Shown: in pieces, positions 1-8,055 of the stretch
Layout: each line of letters opens with the position of its first letter
How positions within the stretch are numbered: the first letter of the stretch is position 1
Source: a virus
Direction: 5' to 3' (one strand)
IMG/VR virus record: IMGVR_UViG_3300021142_000091
Span: 1 to 36,171 of that record
Length of the DNA: 36,171 nt
Translations under genes and position numbers: made by a program
Notes under the pieces: model-generated
The model's database searches: none
Told to the model about the DNA's origin: nothing
The model's input: the letters and a program-made list of their open reading frames with translations, nothing else

Positions 1-1386
1 ATCAAACGATACACCTGTTGATATACTTGGTGATATTAAAACAGTTGGATCATCTGAATCAAAATGCTTTTTTAACATTTCTGTTTTATTAGCAGAATCA
101 TGAAACAATAATCTTTTGTTTTTTATATCATTTTTAATCCATGTTGATAATTCAAAAGAATTAGTATGTATAATACCTTTACTATCTTTATACTTATTAA
201 GTATTTTATCTAAATAACTTTTGTAATTAACAAAAGTTTCTTCTTTTTTAGCATATGACATCTTACCTAATGGCATATAAAATATTTTCCTATTTTCAAT
301 AGGAAATGGAGAAGGTATAGAATAATATACACATTTTTTTAAATCCAATCCATTCAATTCTGAAAAGATTTTTTTGCTTAAAATAGTACCTGACATTAAT
401 ATAACAGTATCATAATTATCCCATACATATTTATTCAAATATTTATATGACCATATTGGCTCTAATGATAATTCATATTGTTTTGTTTTTTCGTTATAAC
501 TTTTCTCTAAAACCCAATTATCTCTATCATCATTATATTCCTTTAAGAAAACATCTATTTTAGTTTCATATTGTTTTAAATCTGCCATAACTTGTATAGA
601 TTTAACATCGTCATTAACATAATCTAAAATTTTAGATAACTTTAAATCTCTTTTAGTATTTTTAGCAGTTGATGGTGTACTAATCATATTATTAGTAGTT
701 TTCGCTATTGTTAGTATAAGCTCTCCTTTAAAATATTCTAAAAATTGAATATAATCATCAATAGTAGCAACATATTTTAACTTACTTATTATTTCATCTT
801 CATTATCAAATCTTAATTTTTTAATTACTGTATCAGTAATTTTTATTGAAATAAAATCTGACATAACTTCATCTAACAAATGACATTCATCCACAATTAA
901 TAATCTAGAATCTCTATTCTCTAATAACTTAGGAGTATATAAAGAATGTATCAAATACAAATGAAAATTAGTTAATGAAACTCTACCACCGATATACGCT
1001 TCTTTAGCAGAATCATATGGACAAAAATCACAGACGGTTTTATTTAACTTATTAAACTCTTTACCTTGAGCACAAGAACAATTATAACTTGAACAATTAT
1101 AATTATCTTTCCCTTTTAAGTTAGTAATTGATTCATATTCATCATCATATTGATCTTGAAGTATTTTACCAGGTGTAATTATATCTACTTTTGAATCAGG
1201 ACTTACTATATTTAGAAACCATTGACTTATCATAAGTGCTAAATGGCTTTTACCTGTTCCTACAGGCAAATTCATTAGATAAAATTTATTATCAGGTTTA
1301 TTAGCATGAATTTTCTTAACAAATTCTAATGCTTCATCTTGTTCTTTTCTTGGTGTGTATCTATTTAAATCCTCTCTTAATCCCAT
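1..1386 (-). CDS. XPD/DinG-like superfamily 2 DNA helicase with Fe-S cysteine cluster (3' end outside window)
   Basis: The frame is open from an ATG at 1384-1386 down to base 1, so 462 codons are visible and the C-terminus lies outside the window. A Walker A motif (NLPVGTGKSHLA) is near residue 43, followed by four closely grouped cysteines plus neighbours (NCSSYNCSC then CDFC, about residues 100-130). That cluster is the Fe-S arrangement of the XPD/Rad3/DinG family. A DECH box (IVDECHLL) follows, and later come MSGTIL (motif III/IV region), KGIIHTNS and LISPSISTGVSFD (motif V). Motif VI is off the edge. The family unwinds DNA 5' to 3' using ATP. It is the last gene seen in the minus-strand replication block with the polymerase and a homing endonuclease. 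The helicase class is secure; the role in the phage (replication, repair or transcription) is inference. Confidence 0.88.
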   Translation of the reverse strand, partial: MGLREDLNRYTPRKEQDEALEFVKKIHANKPDNKFYLMNLPVGTGKSHLALMISQWFLNIVSPDSKVDIITPGKILQDQYDDEYESITNLKGKDNYNCSSYNCSCAQGKEFNKLNKTVCDFCPYDSAKEAYIGGRVSLTNFHLYLIHSLYTPKLLENRDSRLLIVDECHLLDEVMSDFISIKITDTVIKKLRFDNEDEIISKLKYVATIDDYIQFLEYFKGELILTIAKTTNNMISTPSTAKNTKRDLKLSKILDYVNDDVKSIQVMADLKQYETKIDVFLKEYNDDRDNWVLEKSYNEKTKQYELSLEPIWSYKYLNKYVWDNYDTVILMSGTILSKKIFSELNGLDLKKCVYYSIPSPFPIENRKIFYMPLGKMSYAKKEETFVNYKSYLDKILNKYKDSKGIIHTNSFELSTWIKNDIKNKRLLFHDSANKTEMLKKHFDSDDPTVLISPSISTGVSFD

Positions 1387-1395
1387 TATTTATTT

Positions 1396-1602
1396 TTATT
1401 TTGTTTTCATAAATTCTTTCATTTCATCTATTGAGTAGTCTTTATCATCCGGATACATCAAATATTTTCTTTCTCCTTCTTTTTTAGGTTCCATACAAGA
1501 TAAATGATTAATTACTAATTCTTTCTCTTCATCATTTTTAAAAATGATCATTATTGGTTCATTATTTGAATCAAAAATATTATTTCCAATTTTTACTTTC
1601 AT
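1396..1602 (-). CDS. Small hypothetical protein, 68 aa
   Basis: ATG at 1600-1602, with the stop 9 bases before the helicase start, so the two are probably co-transcribed. The protein is charged and lysine/glutamate-rich, with no membrane segment and no recognised motif. I cannot assign a function. It lies between the GIY-YIG endonuclease and the helicase. The missing C-terminal half of the polymerase is not here: there is no KxxxNSxYG and no DTDS. Confidence 0.6.
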   Translation of the reverse strand: MKVKIGNNIFDSNNEPIMIIFKNDEEKELVINHLSCMEPKKEGERKYLMYPDDKDYSIDEMKEFMKTK

Positions 1603-1614
1603 ATCTTTACTTTT

Positions 1615-2613
1615 TTAATTTTCTAACTTTATTTTATCCCATAAAAATAAACAATCATCTTTTTTTATTGATATAGTTTCTTTATCTTCAATAAAAAAAC
1701 AACTTTTTTTATTTCTTTTATGAAGAATTAAATCTTTTCCATTTATATTTATACTATCTCCTATTTTATATATAAACGAATTTCTTAATACTTTATCTTT
1801 TTCTTCCTTAAACTTAAATATAAATTTAGAAGGTATTTTAACTAAATTTCTACATCTTCTTCCAATTGAAGATTCAGTCATATTTAATTCATTTGAGGCT
1901 TCTTTAATAGAATTAAATTCTTTAATAAAATTTCCTTCTAAATCACACTGAATAATTTTTTTACTATTAACCTCTTTTGAAATTTCATTCATCTTTTCTT
2001 GAAAACCTTCTTTATTTCTACTAACTTTAATTTTTTCAATTGTTTCATCTGAATGTTTTTTACCAAACATGGGATGATTTATACCATTAACTCTATCAGA
2101 TTGTTCTTGTTTAACTTTTTCTGTATGATGTTTGCCAAAAAAAGGATTTTTTTCACCTAAATTTATATCACGAGAATGTTTTTTTTGTTCCTCTGTTATT
2201 GGATTATTTTCATAATATTTTTTAAGTGAATCAGAAAGTTTTTTTCTTGAAAATATTGATAAAGGAATGTAATGACCACCTCCTTCACCGCCATTATTTC
2301 TATTAACTAAAGGTCCATTTTTATTTTCTCTTCTTCCTATTTTTTTAATAGTAATTTTTTCTAAATCATATGCTTTTTTTTCGTCTTCTATATCATTAAA
2401 AAGTAATAATGTTTTAATCTCAATATTATTACTTTTTAATTTATTGATTTTATTAGATTTAAAACTATTTCCTTTTAAATACTTAGAATTTAAATATCTT
2501 TTTCCACTTCCTTTTCCTACATAAAAAGGCTCAAAGTCAAATTCTAAATCATCATAAATAAATTTACCTGATTTAGAAGAATCTAAATAAACATAAATGT
2601 AGTATTTTTTCAT
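1615..2613 (-). CDS. GIY-YIG homing endonuclease with NUMOD3 repeats
   Basis: 332 aa. The N-terminus reads YYIYVYLD and later FYVGKGSGKRY, the GIY-YIG core seen in seg-type phage endonucleases; Arg and Glu of the core follow. The middle carries two NUMOD3-type units, GEKNPFFGKHHTEK and GINHPMFGKKHSDET, which are DNA-binding elements of homing endonucleases. A NUMOD1/HTH-like segment (IQCDLEGNFIKEFNSIKEA, about residue 220) follows and reads like a site-specific DNA-binding arm. The gene lies directly downstream of a DNA polymerase gene that stops between motifs A and B. This matches the way homing endonucleases split polymerase genes in some T4-like phages. The TTTAATATATA element lies 16 nt upstream. 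Family call is strong; that this gene caused the split is inference. Confidence 0.88.
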   Translation of the reverse strand: MKKYYIYVYLDSSKSGKFIYDDLEFDFEPFYVGKGSGKRYLNSKYLKGNSFKSNKINKLKSNNIEIKTLLLFNDIEDEKKAYDLEKITIKKIGRRENKNGPLVNRNNGGEGGGHYIPLSIFSRKKLSDSLKKYYENNPITEEQKKHSRDINLGEKNPFFGKHHTEKVKQEQSDRVNGINHPMFGKKHSDETIEKIKVSRNKEGFQEKMNEISKEVNSKKIIQCDLEGNFIKEFNSIKEASNELNMTESSIGRRCRNLVKIPSKFIFKFKEEKDKVLRNSFIYKIGDSININGKDLILHKRNKKSCFFIEDKETISIKKDDCLFLWDKIKLEN

Positions 2614-2658
2614 ATAATTATTTTTCTTTTATATATTAAATAATTTTACTTCCCTATA

Positions 2659-4200
2659 TCAATCATCTTCTAATTCTGACTCTAATTGTTTAATCTCATT
2701 GAGTATTTGTTTAAGTTCTTCTTTCTTTTTCATCATTATCCCTTTATTCTTTTTTCTATCTGTATAAACATCAATTAACATATTTATTGTTGGTGATATA
2801 TTTTTAAAAAAGACACATCCATTATTACATATAACCACATTATCAAAATCAATTTCAGTTCCATTTGAGCAAAAGTTTTTATTATTTGGATCTTGAATTC
2901 CTACAAAATTTTCGGGGGAAATGTAAAATTGAATCTGTGTTCTTGGATATAGAGAAGCAAAGTCGTAGCAAACACACCATTTGTTCATTCCAACAATTGG
3001 GTCTTTAACAAATCCACCTTCTATTGTCCCTTCATCACTACCCTCTTTTTCATCATCTTTAAATATGATAGCGTTCATTTGATCTTTAAATCTATGTCTT
3101 AAAACTCCTTCCGTAATAGCTAATGTACCTAAATTATTTTTAGCTTTAGATAATACATCAGTAATTTTTATTCTTGATAAAGAACTTATCGCATAAATAA
3201 TAGAGATATAGTTTTTGGCATCATGTATTTTTTGAACTAACACGGAATCCACCGCATTATAATACATGAAAGTTTCAAAATCATCTTCATATAATTTTTG
3301 TAAAGAACCATTATATTTAATTTTCTCTAAACCAATTAATTTATTAGATACAAATTCTAATTTAGAAGATTCTTTAATCTTAATTGTAGTATCACAGATT
3401 TCATATAACTGCATATAGTCAAAAATCATTTTATGTGCAGGCATTTCATAATCTTTCAACCAAATTTTATTCATTTTTTTGGTTGGAGATGCTACAGCAG
3501 GATCAATAGTTATTTCTTTACCATTGATTTTCTTTTTTAATTTTCTTGACCTATTAACTAAATAAATCCAGTCATAGTTAACGAAGTTCCATCCTGTCAT
3601 AACAGACATTTTTGGAACCATCGTATTAAAAAAGTTATACATCATATCAAATTCTGAATCGTATTTAACATACTTAAACTTATATGTTGTTCCTAACTTT
3701 TTAAAGTATTTATTAGTATTATCTAATATACGTGTTTGTGTTTCACTTGATAAGTCTTTTAATCCTAAAAGGATTATTTTATCTTCATAAACAATAGATA
3801 TAGAAAGAACTTTTGTAGCTGCTCCTTCTTTAATTACATTTCCTGCTTCATCTTTTATATCAGCTGCTTCGGGAAATCCATCTACTATTTCAGTTTCAAT
3901 ATCTATAAAATAGATATTGGGTAAATTAAATTCAAAGATTTCTTCTCTTTCATTTTCTGGAAGAGTGTCTAAAAACTCATAAATAGAATATCTATTTGGG
4001 TATGGAGAATCTACTAATTTAATAGATTTACCATCCCATGATTTATATTTTTGATCTTTTTCAGGGTCTTCATCGTCACAAACTACGTATTTTTTGGGAT
4101 TTGGCCATTTATAGTATTTTAGTTTAATATTTCCTGACTTATCTACATAGGAAACTACTAAATTTTTTGTACTTGGTAGGTATTGAGTATCAACTAGCAT
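2659..4200 (-). CDS. 43: Family B DNA polymerase, N-terminal half (exonuclease plus motif A); split gene
   Basis: 513 aa, against about 900 for T4 gp43. Exo I is FIDIETE (D100, E102), Exo II is GWNFVNYDW (about 203-211) and Exo III is YNAVDSVL (D318), so the 3'-5' proofreading domain looks intact. Palm motif A is CYDFASLYPR (D413 to R420), followed by the T4-like continuation with ISPENF. The protein then ends in a Lys/Glu-rich helix (about 483-513). Motif B (KxxxNSxYG) and motif C (DTDS) are absent, so this product cannot polymerise alone. The other half must be encoded elsewhere, or the polymerase is non-functional. Downstream sits a GIY-YIG endonuclease. Split gp43 is known in some T4-like phages such as Aeromonas phage 25. 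The start ATG at 4198-4200 gives the usual MLVDTQYLP-type beginning. Confidence 0.9.
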   Translation of the reverse strand: MLVDTQYLPSTKNLVVSYVDKSGNIKLKYYKWPNPKKYVVCDDEDPEKDQKYKSWDGKSIKLVDSPYPNRYSIYEFLDTLPENEREEIFEFNLPNIYFIDIETEIVDGFPEAADIKDEAGNVIKEGAATKVLSISIVYEDKIILLGLKDLSSETQTRILDNTNKYFKKLGTTYKFKYVKYDSEFDMMYNFFNTMVPKMSVMTGWNFVNYDWIYLVNRSRKLKKKINGKEITIDPAVASPTKKMNKIWLKDYEMPAHKMIFDYMQLYEICDTTIKIKESSKLEFVSNKLIGLEKIKYNGSLQKLYEDDFETFMYYNAVDSVLVQKIHDAKNYISIIYAISSLSRIKITDVLSKAKNNLGTLAITEGVLRHRFKDQMNAIIFKDDEKEGSDEGTIEGGFVKDPIVGMNKWCVCYDFASLYPRTQIQFYISPENFVGIQDPNNKNFCSNGTEIDFDNVVICNNGCVFFKNISPTINMLIDVYTDRKKNKGIMMKKKEELKQILNEIKQLESELEDD

Positions 4201-4281
4201 ATGTTTTATTATTTTATAATGTTATATCTAAAAAATAATAAAAAGTTTTTTTTCAAAATAGATAAAAATCCACTTTTAACA

Positions 4282-4292
4282 TTTAATATATA
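4282..4292 (+). promoter_or_regulatory. TTTAATATATA element, candidate phage promoter
   Basis: Exact TTTAATATATA, 20 nt before the ATG of the 106-aa structural-looking gene. The same 11-mer precedes the capsid and portal genes at 23-24 nt, which is why I read it as a promoter box. This is inference from recurrence and spacing only. Confidence 0.45.
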
Positions 4293-4312
4293 ATTAAAAA
4301 TAAAAACAAAAA

Positions 4313-4633
4313 ATGGCAAGACCTTACATTAACACATTAAATGCAGTTTATTCTAATCCTACATTCTCTATAGATTTACAATACTTCCACGTTAGAGGTG
4401 GTGGAACTTTTACCGTATACGGTATTTCAAGTAGCCCAATTTCAGCATTTGCTGCAACTACAAGTACTTATTATTCAACAGGAACTACTTATTCTTTTAA
4501 CTTAGGAACTTTAGCAACAGCTTCTATCGGAGGTGTACTTATAGCAGGAAGTAGCCCAAGTAAATATTTTTACACAGGTACTGTTAGTTACCCATTCCAA
4601 AATGGTTTTGATAGTTTTACTTTCTCTGCTTAA
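4313..4633 (+). CDS. Small Ser/Thr/Gly-rich protein, likely virion component
   Basis: 106 aa, almost without charged residues and rich in Ser, Thr, Gly, Tyr and Phe. This looks like a beta-strand protein such as a head decoration or fibre-type component. Codon choice is relatively GC-rich (GGA, GGT, GCA, AAC), like the major capsid gene and unlike the neighbouring endonucleases, suggesting high expression. It stands alone on the plus strand just upstream of ThyA, with its own TTTAATATATA element 20 nt before the ATG. There is no signal peptide or membrane helix. I do not recognise a family; the structural assignment rests on composition and promoter type. Confidence 0.65.
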   Translation: MARPYINTLNAVYSNPTFSIDLQYFHVRGGGTFTVYGISSSPISAFAATTSTYYSTGTTYSFNLGTLATASIGGVLIAGSSPSKYFYTGTVSYPFQNGFDSFTFSA

Positions 4634-4854
4634 TTAGATAAAGGAAATTTTATTGTGGGAGAAGATTTATAATCAATTATTTGAATATCTTCGTATTTAA
4701 TGTCGTCAAAAGAATTATTATTAAGTATTAACTTAGGAAGCGTATAAGTTTCCTGAGTTAATTGCTTTTTAAGTATATCATAAACAAATAATTTATTTTT
4801 TATATAACTTAAAAATAAATTATTATGAATAAAGCTGATTTTTATTATAAACAA
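4630..4854 (-). CDS. Weak open frame, 74 aa, no ATG start; possibly a gene remnant
   Basis: The frame is open but the only usual start is a TTG at 4852-4854, which lies inside the ThyA coding region on the other strand. The product is Ile/Leu/Asn-rich with alternating hydrophobic residues. Its opening (IKISFIHNN) faintly recalls the small proteins at 6420-7053 (MYYFKIKIINN). It could be a 5'-truncated relative cut off when ThyA was placed here, or not a gene at all. It covers the 190-base spacer between the structural gene and ThyA. Confidence 0.25.
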   Translation of the reverse strand: MFIIKISFIHNNLFLSYIKNKLFVYDILKKQLTQETYTLPKLILNNNSFDDIKYEDIQIIDYKSSPTIKFPLSN

Positions 4855-5655
4855 AACATAAAAAAAATATTGGATGAAAAAAATATTGATGAAAATCCTC
4901 GTCCTAAATATAAGGATGGTACTTCGGCAAATTGTTATTTTATAAATGGTATTTTTGAAGAATATGATATATCAAAAAATGAATTTCCTATACCAACATT
5001 AAGAAACACAGCAATAAAAACAGGAATTAACGAAATTTTATGGATATATCAAGATCAAACATCTAAATTAGATAAAGCTCATGAAAGAGGTATAAATTGG
5101 TGGGATGAGTGGGATATAGGAGATGGAACAATAGGCAATAGGTATGGTTATACTGTGAAAAAATATGATTTATTAAATAAATTACTTTTTTCATTAAAAA
5201 ATGATCCATTCTCTAGGAGACATATAATGAATTTATATCAAGAGCAAGATTTATTAGAAACTAAAGGATTATATCCATGTGCATATGAAACTATATGGAG
5301 TGTTAATAAAAAAAATAATGAATATGTTTTAGATATGACATTAATACAACGTTCAAATGATTATATAATGGCTGGTTATATAAATAAGATACAATATGTA
5401 TCATTACAAATGATGGTAGCTAGTCATTTAGGATACAAAGTTGGTAAATTTTTTCATTTTGTTCAAAATCTACATATATATGATAGACATTTAGAGGCAG
5501 CTAATGAAATTTTACAAATAGAATCTCTAAATATACAGCCTTATCTGGAATTATCTAATAAAAATAATTTCTATGATTTTAATATTAATGATTTTACAAT
5601 CATTAATATTAAAGGAATTAAAAAAATAAAATCTAATTTAGATATAGCAATTTAG
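4825..5655 (+). CDS. thyA: Thymidylate synthase (ThyA type)
   Basis: 276 aa, the usual ThyA length. The enzyme converts dUMP to dTMP with methylenetetrahydrofolate. The phosphate-binding arginines are in FSRRHIM (R131, R132). The catalytic cysteine is C152 in LYPCAYETIW. QRSNDYIMAGYINKIQY (from Q175) corresponds to the family's QRSxDxxLGxPFN, with unusual residues after the Asp. NLHIYDRH (from N215) is the usual C-terminal motif. The C-terminus ends in IAI, like the family's short hydrophobic end, so the gene is complete and not interrupted. T4 td carries the I-TevI intron; here an I-TevI-like endonuclease follows 2 bases after the stop. Function call is firm; it probably supplies dTMP for an AT-rich genome. 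Confidence 0.95.
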   Translation: MNKADFYYKQNIKKILDEKNIDENPRPKYKDGTSANCYFINGIFEEYDISKNEFPIPTLRNTAIKTGINEILWIYQDQTSKLDKAHERGINWWDEWDIGDGTIGNRYGYTVKKYDLLNKLLFSLKNDPFSRRHIMNLYQEQDLLETKGLYPCAYETIWSVNKKNNEYVLDMTLIQRSNDYIMAGYINKIQYVSLQMMVASHLGYKVGKFFHFVQNLHIYDRHLEAANEILQIESLNIQPYLELSNKNNFYDFNINDFTIINIKGIKKIKSNLDIAI

Positions 5656-5657
5656 TT

Positions 5658-6416
5658 ATGATAGGAATATATAAAATAGAAAATGTAGTTGATGGTAAAA
5701 AATATATAGGTTCATCAGTAAATATCGAAAAAAGATTTATAAGACATAAATGTGATTTAAATAGAGGTAAACATCATAATATCTTTTTACAAAGATCTTA
5801 TAATTTACATGGTAAAAATAATTTTATTTTTGAAATTATTGAAGAATGTACTTTAGAAGAACTGAAAATATTAGAACAAAAATATCTGGATAATATTTTT
5901 GTTAATGAAAATTGTAATGATAAATATTATAATTTATCAAAAGGATCTTCTGGTGGAGATAATTTATCTAATAACCCAAATAAAGATGAAATTATCGAAA
6001 AAATTAGAAAAACTAATATAAATAGATTTAATAATGAGACAGAAGAAAATAAATCAAAAAGAATAGAAAATTCTAAAGGAGATAAAAATCCAAATTGGAA
6101 GGGAGGAATTTCTAAATCTAATTGTAAATCATGTAAAAAAATAATTGGAAGTGGGTATATATATTGCTCAAAATGTGTTCCAAAAAGTGGTGAAAACAAC
6201 CCATTCTTTGGAAAGAAACATACACAAGAAACTAAAAATATTATAGCTGAAAAACACAAAGGATCAAAACCACCAAATATGACCCCTGTTATCATAGATA
6301 ATATATTATATGAAAGTTTAAATAATGCTTCAAGAAAATTAAATATACAAGTTGCTACAATAAGACATAGAGTAATTAGTAAAAATCCTAAATTTGAAAA
6401 ATACCATTATCCATAA
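5658..6416 (+). CDS. GIY-YIG homing endonuclease, I-TevI-like
   Basis: 252 aa. The N-terminus (MIGIYKIENVVDGKKYIGSS) is a canonical GIY-YIG core, with Arg27 (EKRFIRH) and a downstream Glu. NUMOD3-like GDKNPNWKGG precedes a four-cysteine zinc finger (CKSCKK, then YCSKC, about 156-173), as in the I-TevI linker. A second NUMOD3 unit (GENNPFFGKKHTQET) and a C-terminal helix-turn-helix-like segment (about 215-245) follow. It starts 2 bases after the ThyA stop. I-TevI lives in the T4 thymidylate synthase intron; here the same pairing appears as a free-standing neighbour. Confidence 0.92.
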   Translation: MIGIYKIENVVDGKKYIGSSVNIEKRFIRHKCDLNRGKHHNIFLQRSYNLHGKNNFIFEIIEECTLEELKILEQKYLDNIFVNENCNDKYYNLSKGSSGGDNLSNNPNKDEIIEKIRKTNINRFNNETEENKSKRIENSKGDKNPNWKGGISKSNCKSCKKIIGSGYIYCSKCVPKSGENNPFFGKKHTQETKNIIAEKHKGSKPPNMTPVIIDNILYESLNNASRKLNIQVATIRHRVISKNPKFEKYHYP

Positions 6417-6419
6417 TTT

Positions 6420-6710
6420 CTATTCTAAAAGTTTAGAAATTTTTTTATCTCTTAAAAATATTTTCACTATATGAATTAGAAAATCATTATATGATAACTT
6501 ACTTAAAGTAAAATCAAAGATATTTTCAGTATAAAAATCTACTTTATTAGAATACTCTTTTATATGAGTATATTGTTTATTTGTATAAAATAAATCATCT
6601 AATGTCATTTCGTAAAAATCTGAATATGTTCTCTGAGTATATAATATATTGTTTTCTATGCTATAGAAGTTATATTTATTATTAATTATTTTTATTTTAA
6701 AATAATACAT
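6420..6710 (-). CDS. Small hypothetical protein, 96 aa, with shared C-terminal tail
   Basis: Begins MYYFKIKIINN, like the next upstream gene (MYYFTIKNI), and overlaps its end by 14 bases, so the two are paralogues in one unit. The body is Tyr/Asn/Phe-rich and looks like mixed alpha-beta. It ends FLRDKKISKLLE, which fits the tail pattern R-[DNE]-x-x-[IL]-x-x-[IL]-L seen at the ends of the tiny proteins at 15122-18278. Function unknown. Start is the ATG at 6708-6710. Confidence 0.65.
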   Translation of the reverse strand: MYYFKIKIINNKYNFYSIENNILYTQRTYSDFYEMTLDDLFYTNKQYTHIKEYSNKVDFYTENIFDFTLSKLSYNDFLIHIVKIFLRDKKISKLLE

Positions 6711-7053
6711 CTAATATTTTATCTATTTTTTTATTTCTTATTTCTATAAGAATATTTCCTATTACATTTTTCAAAAAAAGCGTATGATTTCCATTTTCAA
6801 TATAATCCCAATCAATTATAATATTTTTACATTTATTAAAACTAATAATATCTCTACATACAGTCCACGTTAATTTATTACTATTAAGATCATATTCTAA
6901 TATATCATTTATATAAGCTTTGTTTATAACAAAATATTCATCACTTTTAACAAAAAGTGTATTATTTTCAATATCTAACACATAATAATTATTAATTATA
7001 TAATGTGTATAATAATCATTTTTAGTTATGTTTTTTATAGTAAAGTAATACAT
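6697..7053 (-). CDS. Small hypothetical protein, 118 aa, with shared C-terminal tail
   Basis: A paralogue of the following 96-aa gene, with the same MYYFxIK start. It is rich in Asn, Ile and Tyr and has no recognised domain. The C-terminus IRNKKIDKILDVLF contains RNKKID, identical to the tail of the 35-aa protein at 18020-18127. That links this pair to the tailed mini-protein family on the plus strand. The stop overlaps the start of the next gene, suggesting coupled translation. Function unknown. Confidence 0.65.
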   Translation of the reverse strand: MYYFTIKNITKNDYYTHYIINNYYVLDIENNTLFVKSDEYFVINKAYINDILEYDLNSNKLTWTVCRDIISFNKCKNIIIDWDYIENGNHTLFLKNVIGNILIEIRNKKIDKILDVLF

Positions 7054-7065
7054 AATTTATTTTAT

Positions 7066-7845
7066 TTATTTTCTAAAACTTTCCCATTTTGGATCATACC
7101 AAAATGTTCTATTATCTGAATCTTTTAGATGATTACCTTTTTGATAAAAAACCCATTTTAAAAAATCATCTGAATTAGAATCATTTGGATTTTTCCAATC
7201 TTTTAATTGACCTCCATTTAATCTATATGAAGTAATTTGTATATCTCTACACATATCAATTATTTCAGGTCTTTTAATGATAATATCTTTTGCTTTTTGA
7301 AAAGGATTTTCATCTAAATAATAGATTAATGTTGATCTACAATAGTTACCAATTCCACTAAAATACTCTTGATTTAATAGAGCTTCATAAATAGGTAATT
7401 GAAATACTTTTTTATCTAAATTATTAACTATATTTAACTTAAATTTATCAAATTCTTTAGTTGGGTCAGGACCTCTTTTAGTATCAAATCCACCTATTTT
7501 ATATTTAGGACCTAAATAACCACCATATAAAACTAAACTCATATCATCCTCAGAATCAATTCGGAAACGAGTGAATTTTACATGGTTCCATTCATCAGTT
7601 GGAACCCAACACCAATTACCACTCATCCCCATGAAAAAATCAATATCAATATGATTATTATCATTAAAGAATGATAGGGTTAATAGCTTACCGCTAGATT
7701 GTGGGTATACATAAAAATCTGTAATTATAGGATTTTCGTATTCTGTATTTTCTTTGTGAACATCAAACATTTTTTTAAATAGTTTGTGTTCAGTATTTTT
7801 TTTAATAAAGTCAGACATTATTCTGACTTCTGGACCTTCGGGCAT
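7066..7845 (-). CDS. Fpg/Nei family DNA glycosylase-lyase with zincless finger
   Basis: 259 aa. MPEGPEV at the N-terminus supplies the catalytic Pro2 and Glu3, and the conserved Lys is in SSGKLLTL (K53). The helix-two-turn-helix, LLNQEYFSGIGNYCRS (about 156-171), is typical and binds DNA around the lesion. The C-terminal finger (WVFYQKGN through FWYDPKW, about 231-259) has no cysteines, so it is zincless, as in NEIL1 and some viral or plant members. The reaction is removal of oxidised bases followed by strand incision. It follows no obvious partner gene. Family is certain; substrate preference (8-oxoguanine or pyrimidine lesions) cannot be told. Confidence 0.93.
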   Translation of the reverse strand: MPEGPEVRIMSDFIKKNTEHKLFKKMFDVHKENTEYENPIITDFYVYPQSSGKLLTLSFFNDNNHIDIDFFMGMSGNWCWVPTDEWNHVKFTRFRIDSEDDMSLVLYGGYLGPKYKIGGFDTKRGPDPTKEFDKFKLNIVNNLDKKVFQLPIYEALLNQEYFSGIGNYCRSTLIYYLDENPFQKAKDIIIKRPEIIDMCRDIQITSYRLNGGQLKDWKNPNDSNSDDFLKWVFYQKGNHLKDSDNRTFWYDPKWESFRK

Positions 7846-7878
7846 AATATGTTTTTATATATAGAAATAAAATTGTAT

Positions 7879-8055
7879 ATGGAAAAAATAATCAAAGCAA
7901 CACCATTAACACAAGAAGAAATAACACTTCTTAGAGAGCAATATGTAATAGAATATGCTAAGAAAAAAGGATGGGATTCAAATAAACTTTCAACTACACA
8001 ACTTTTAGAAATTGTAGAATCAAAAGGTTATAAGCATCCCATGATTTTAGGTTAA
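7879..8055 (+). CDS. Small hypothetical protein, 58 aa
   Basis: I use the ATG at 7879 (MEKIIKATPLT). The longer upstream reading would run into the glycosylase gene on the other strand. It is helical and charged, with segments TQEEITLLREQ and TTQLLEIVES. Its stop overlaps the end of the convergent peptidase gene. No family recognised; possibly a small regulatory protein, but nothing shows this. Confidence 0.55.
   Translation: MEKIIKATPLTQEEITLLREQYVIEYAKKKGWDSNKLSTTQLLEIVESKGYKHPMILG

Noticed and set aside
5927-6295. 122-aa open frame opposite the I-TevI-like gene
   Set aside because: It lies wholly inside a well-supported gene, is Phe/Leu/Ser-rich as expected for the antisense of a Lys/Asn/Glu-rich gene, and has no promoter or conserved motif.
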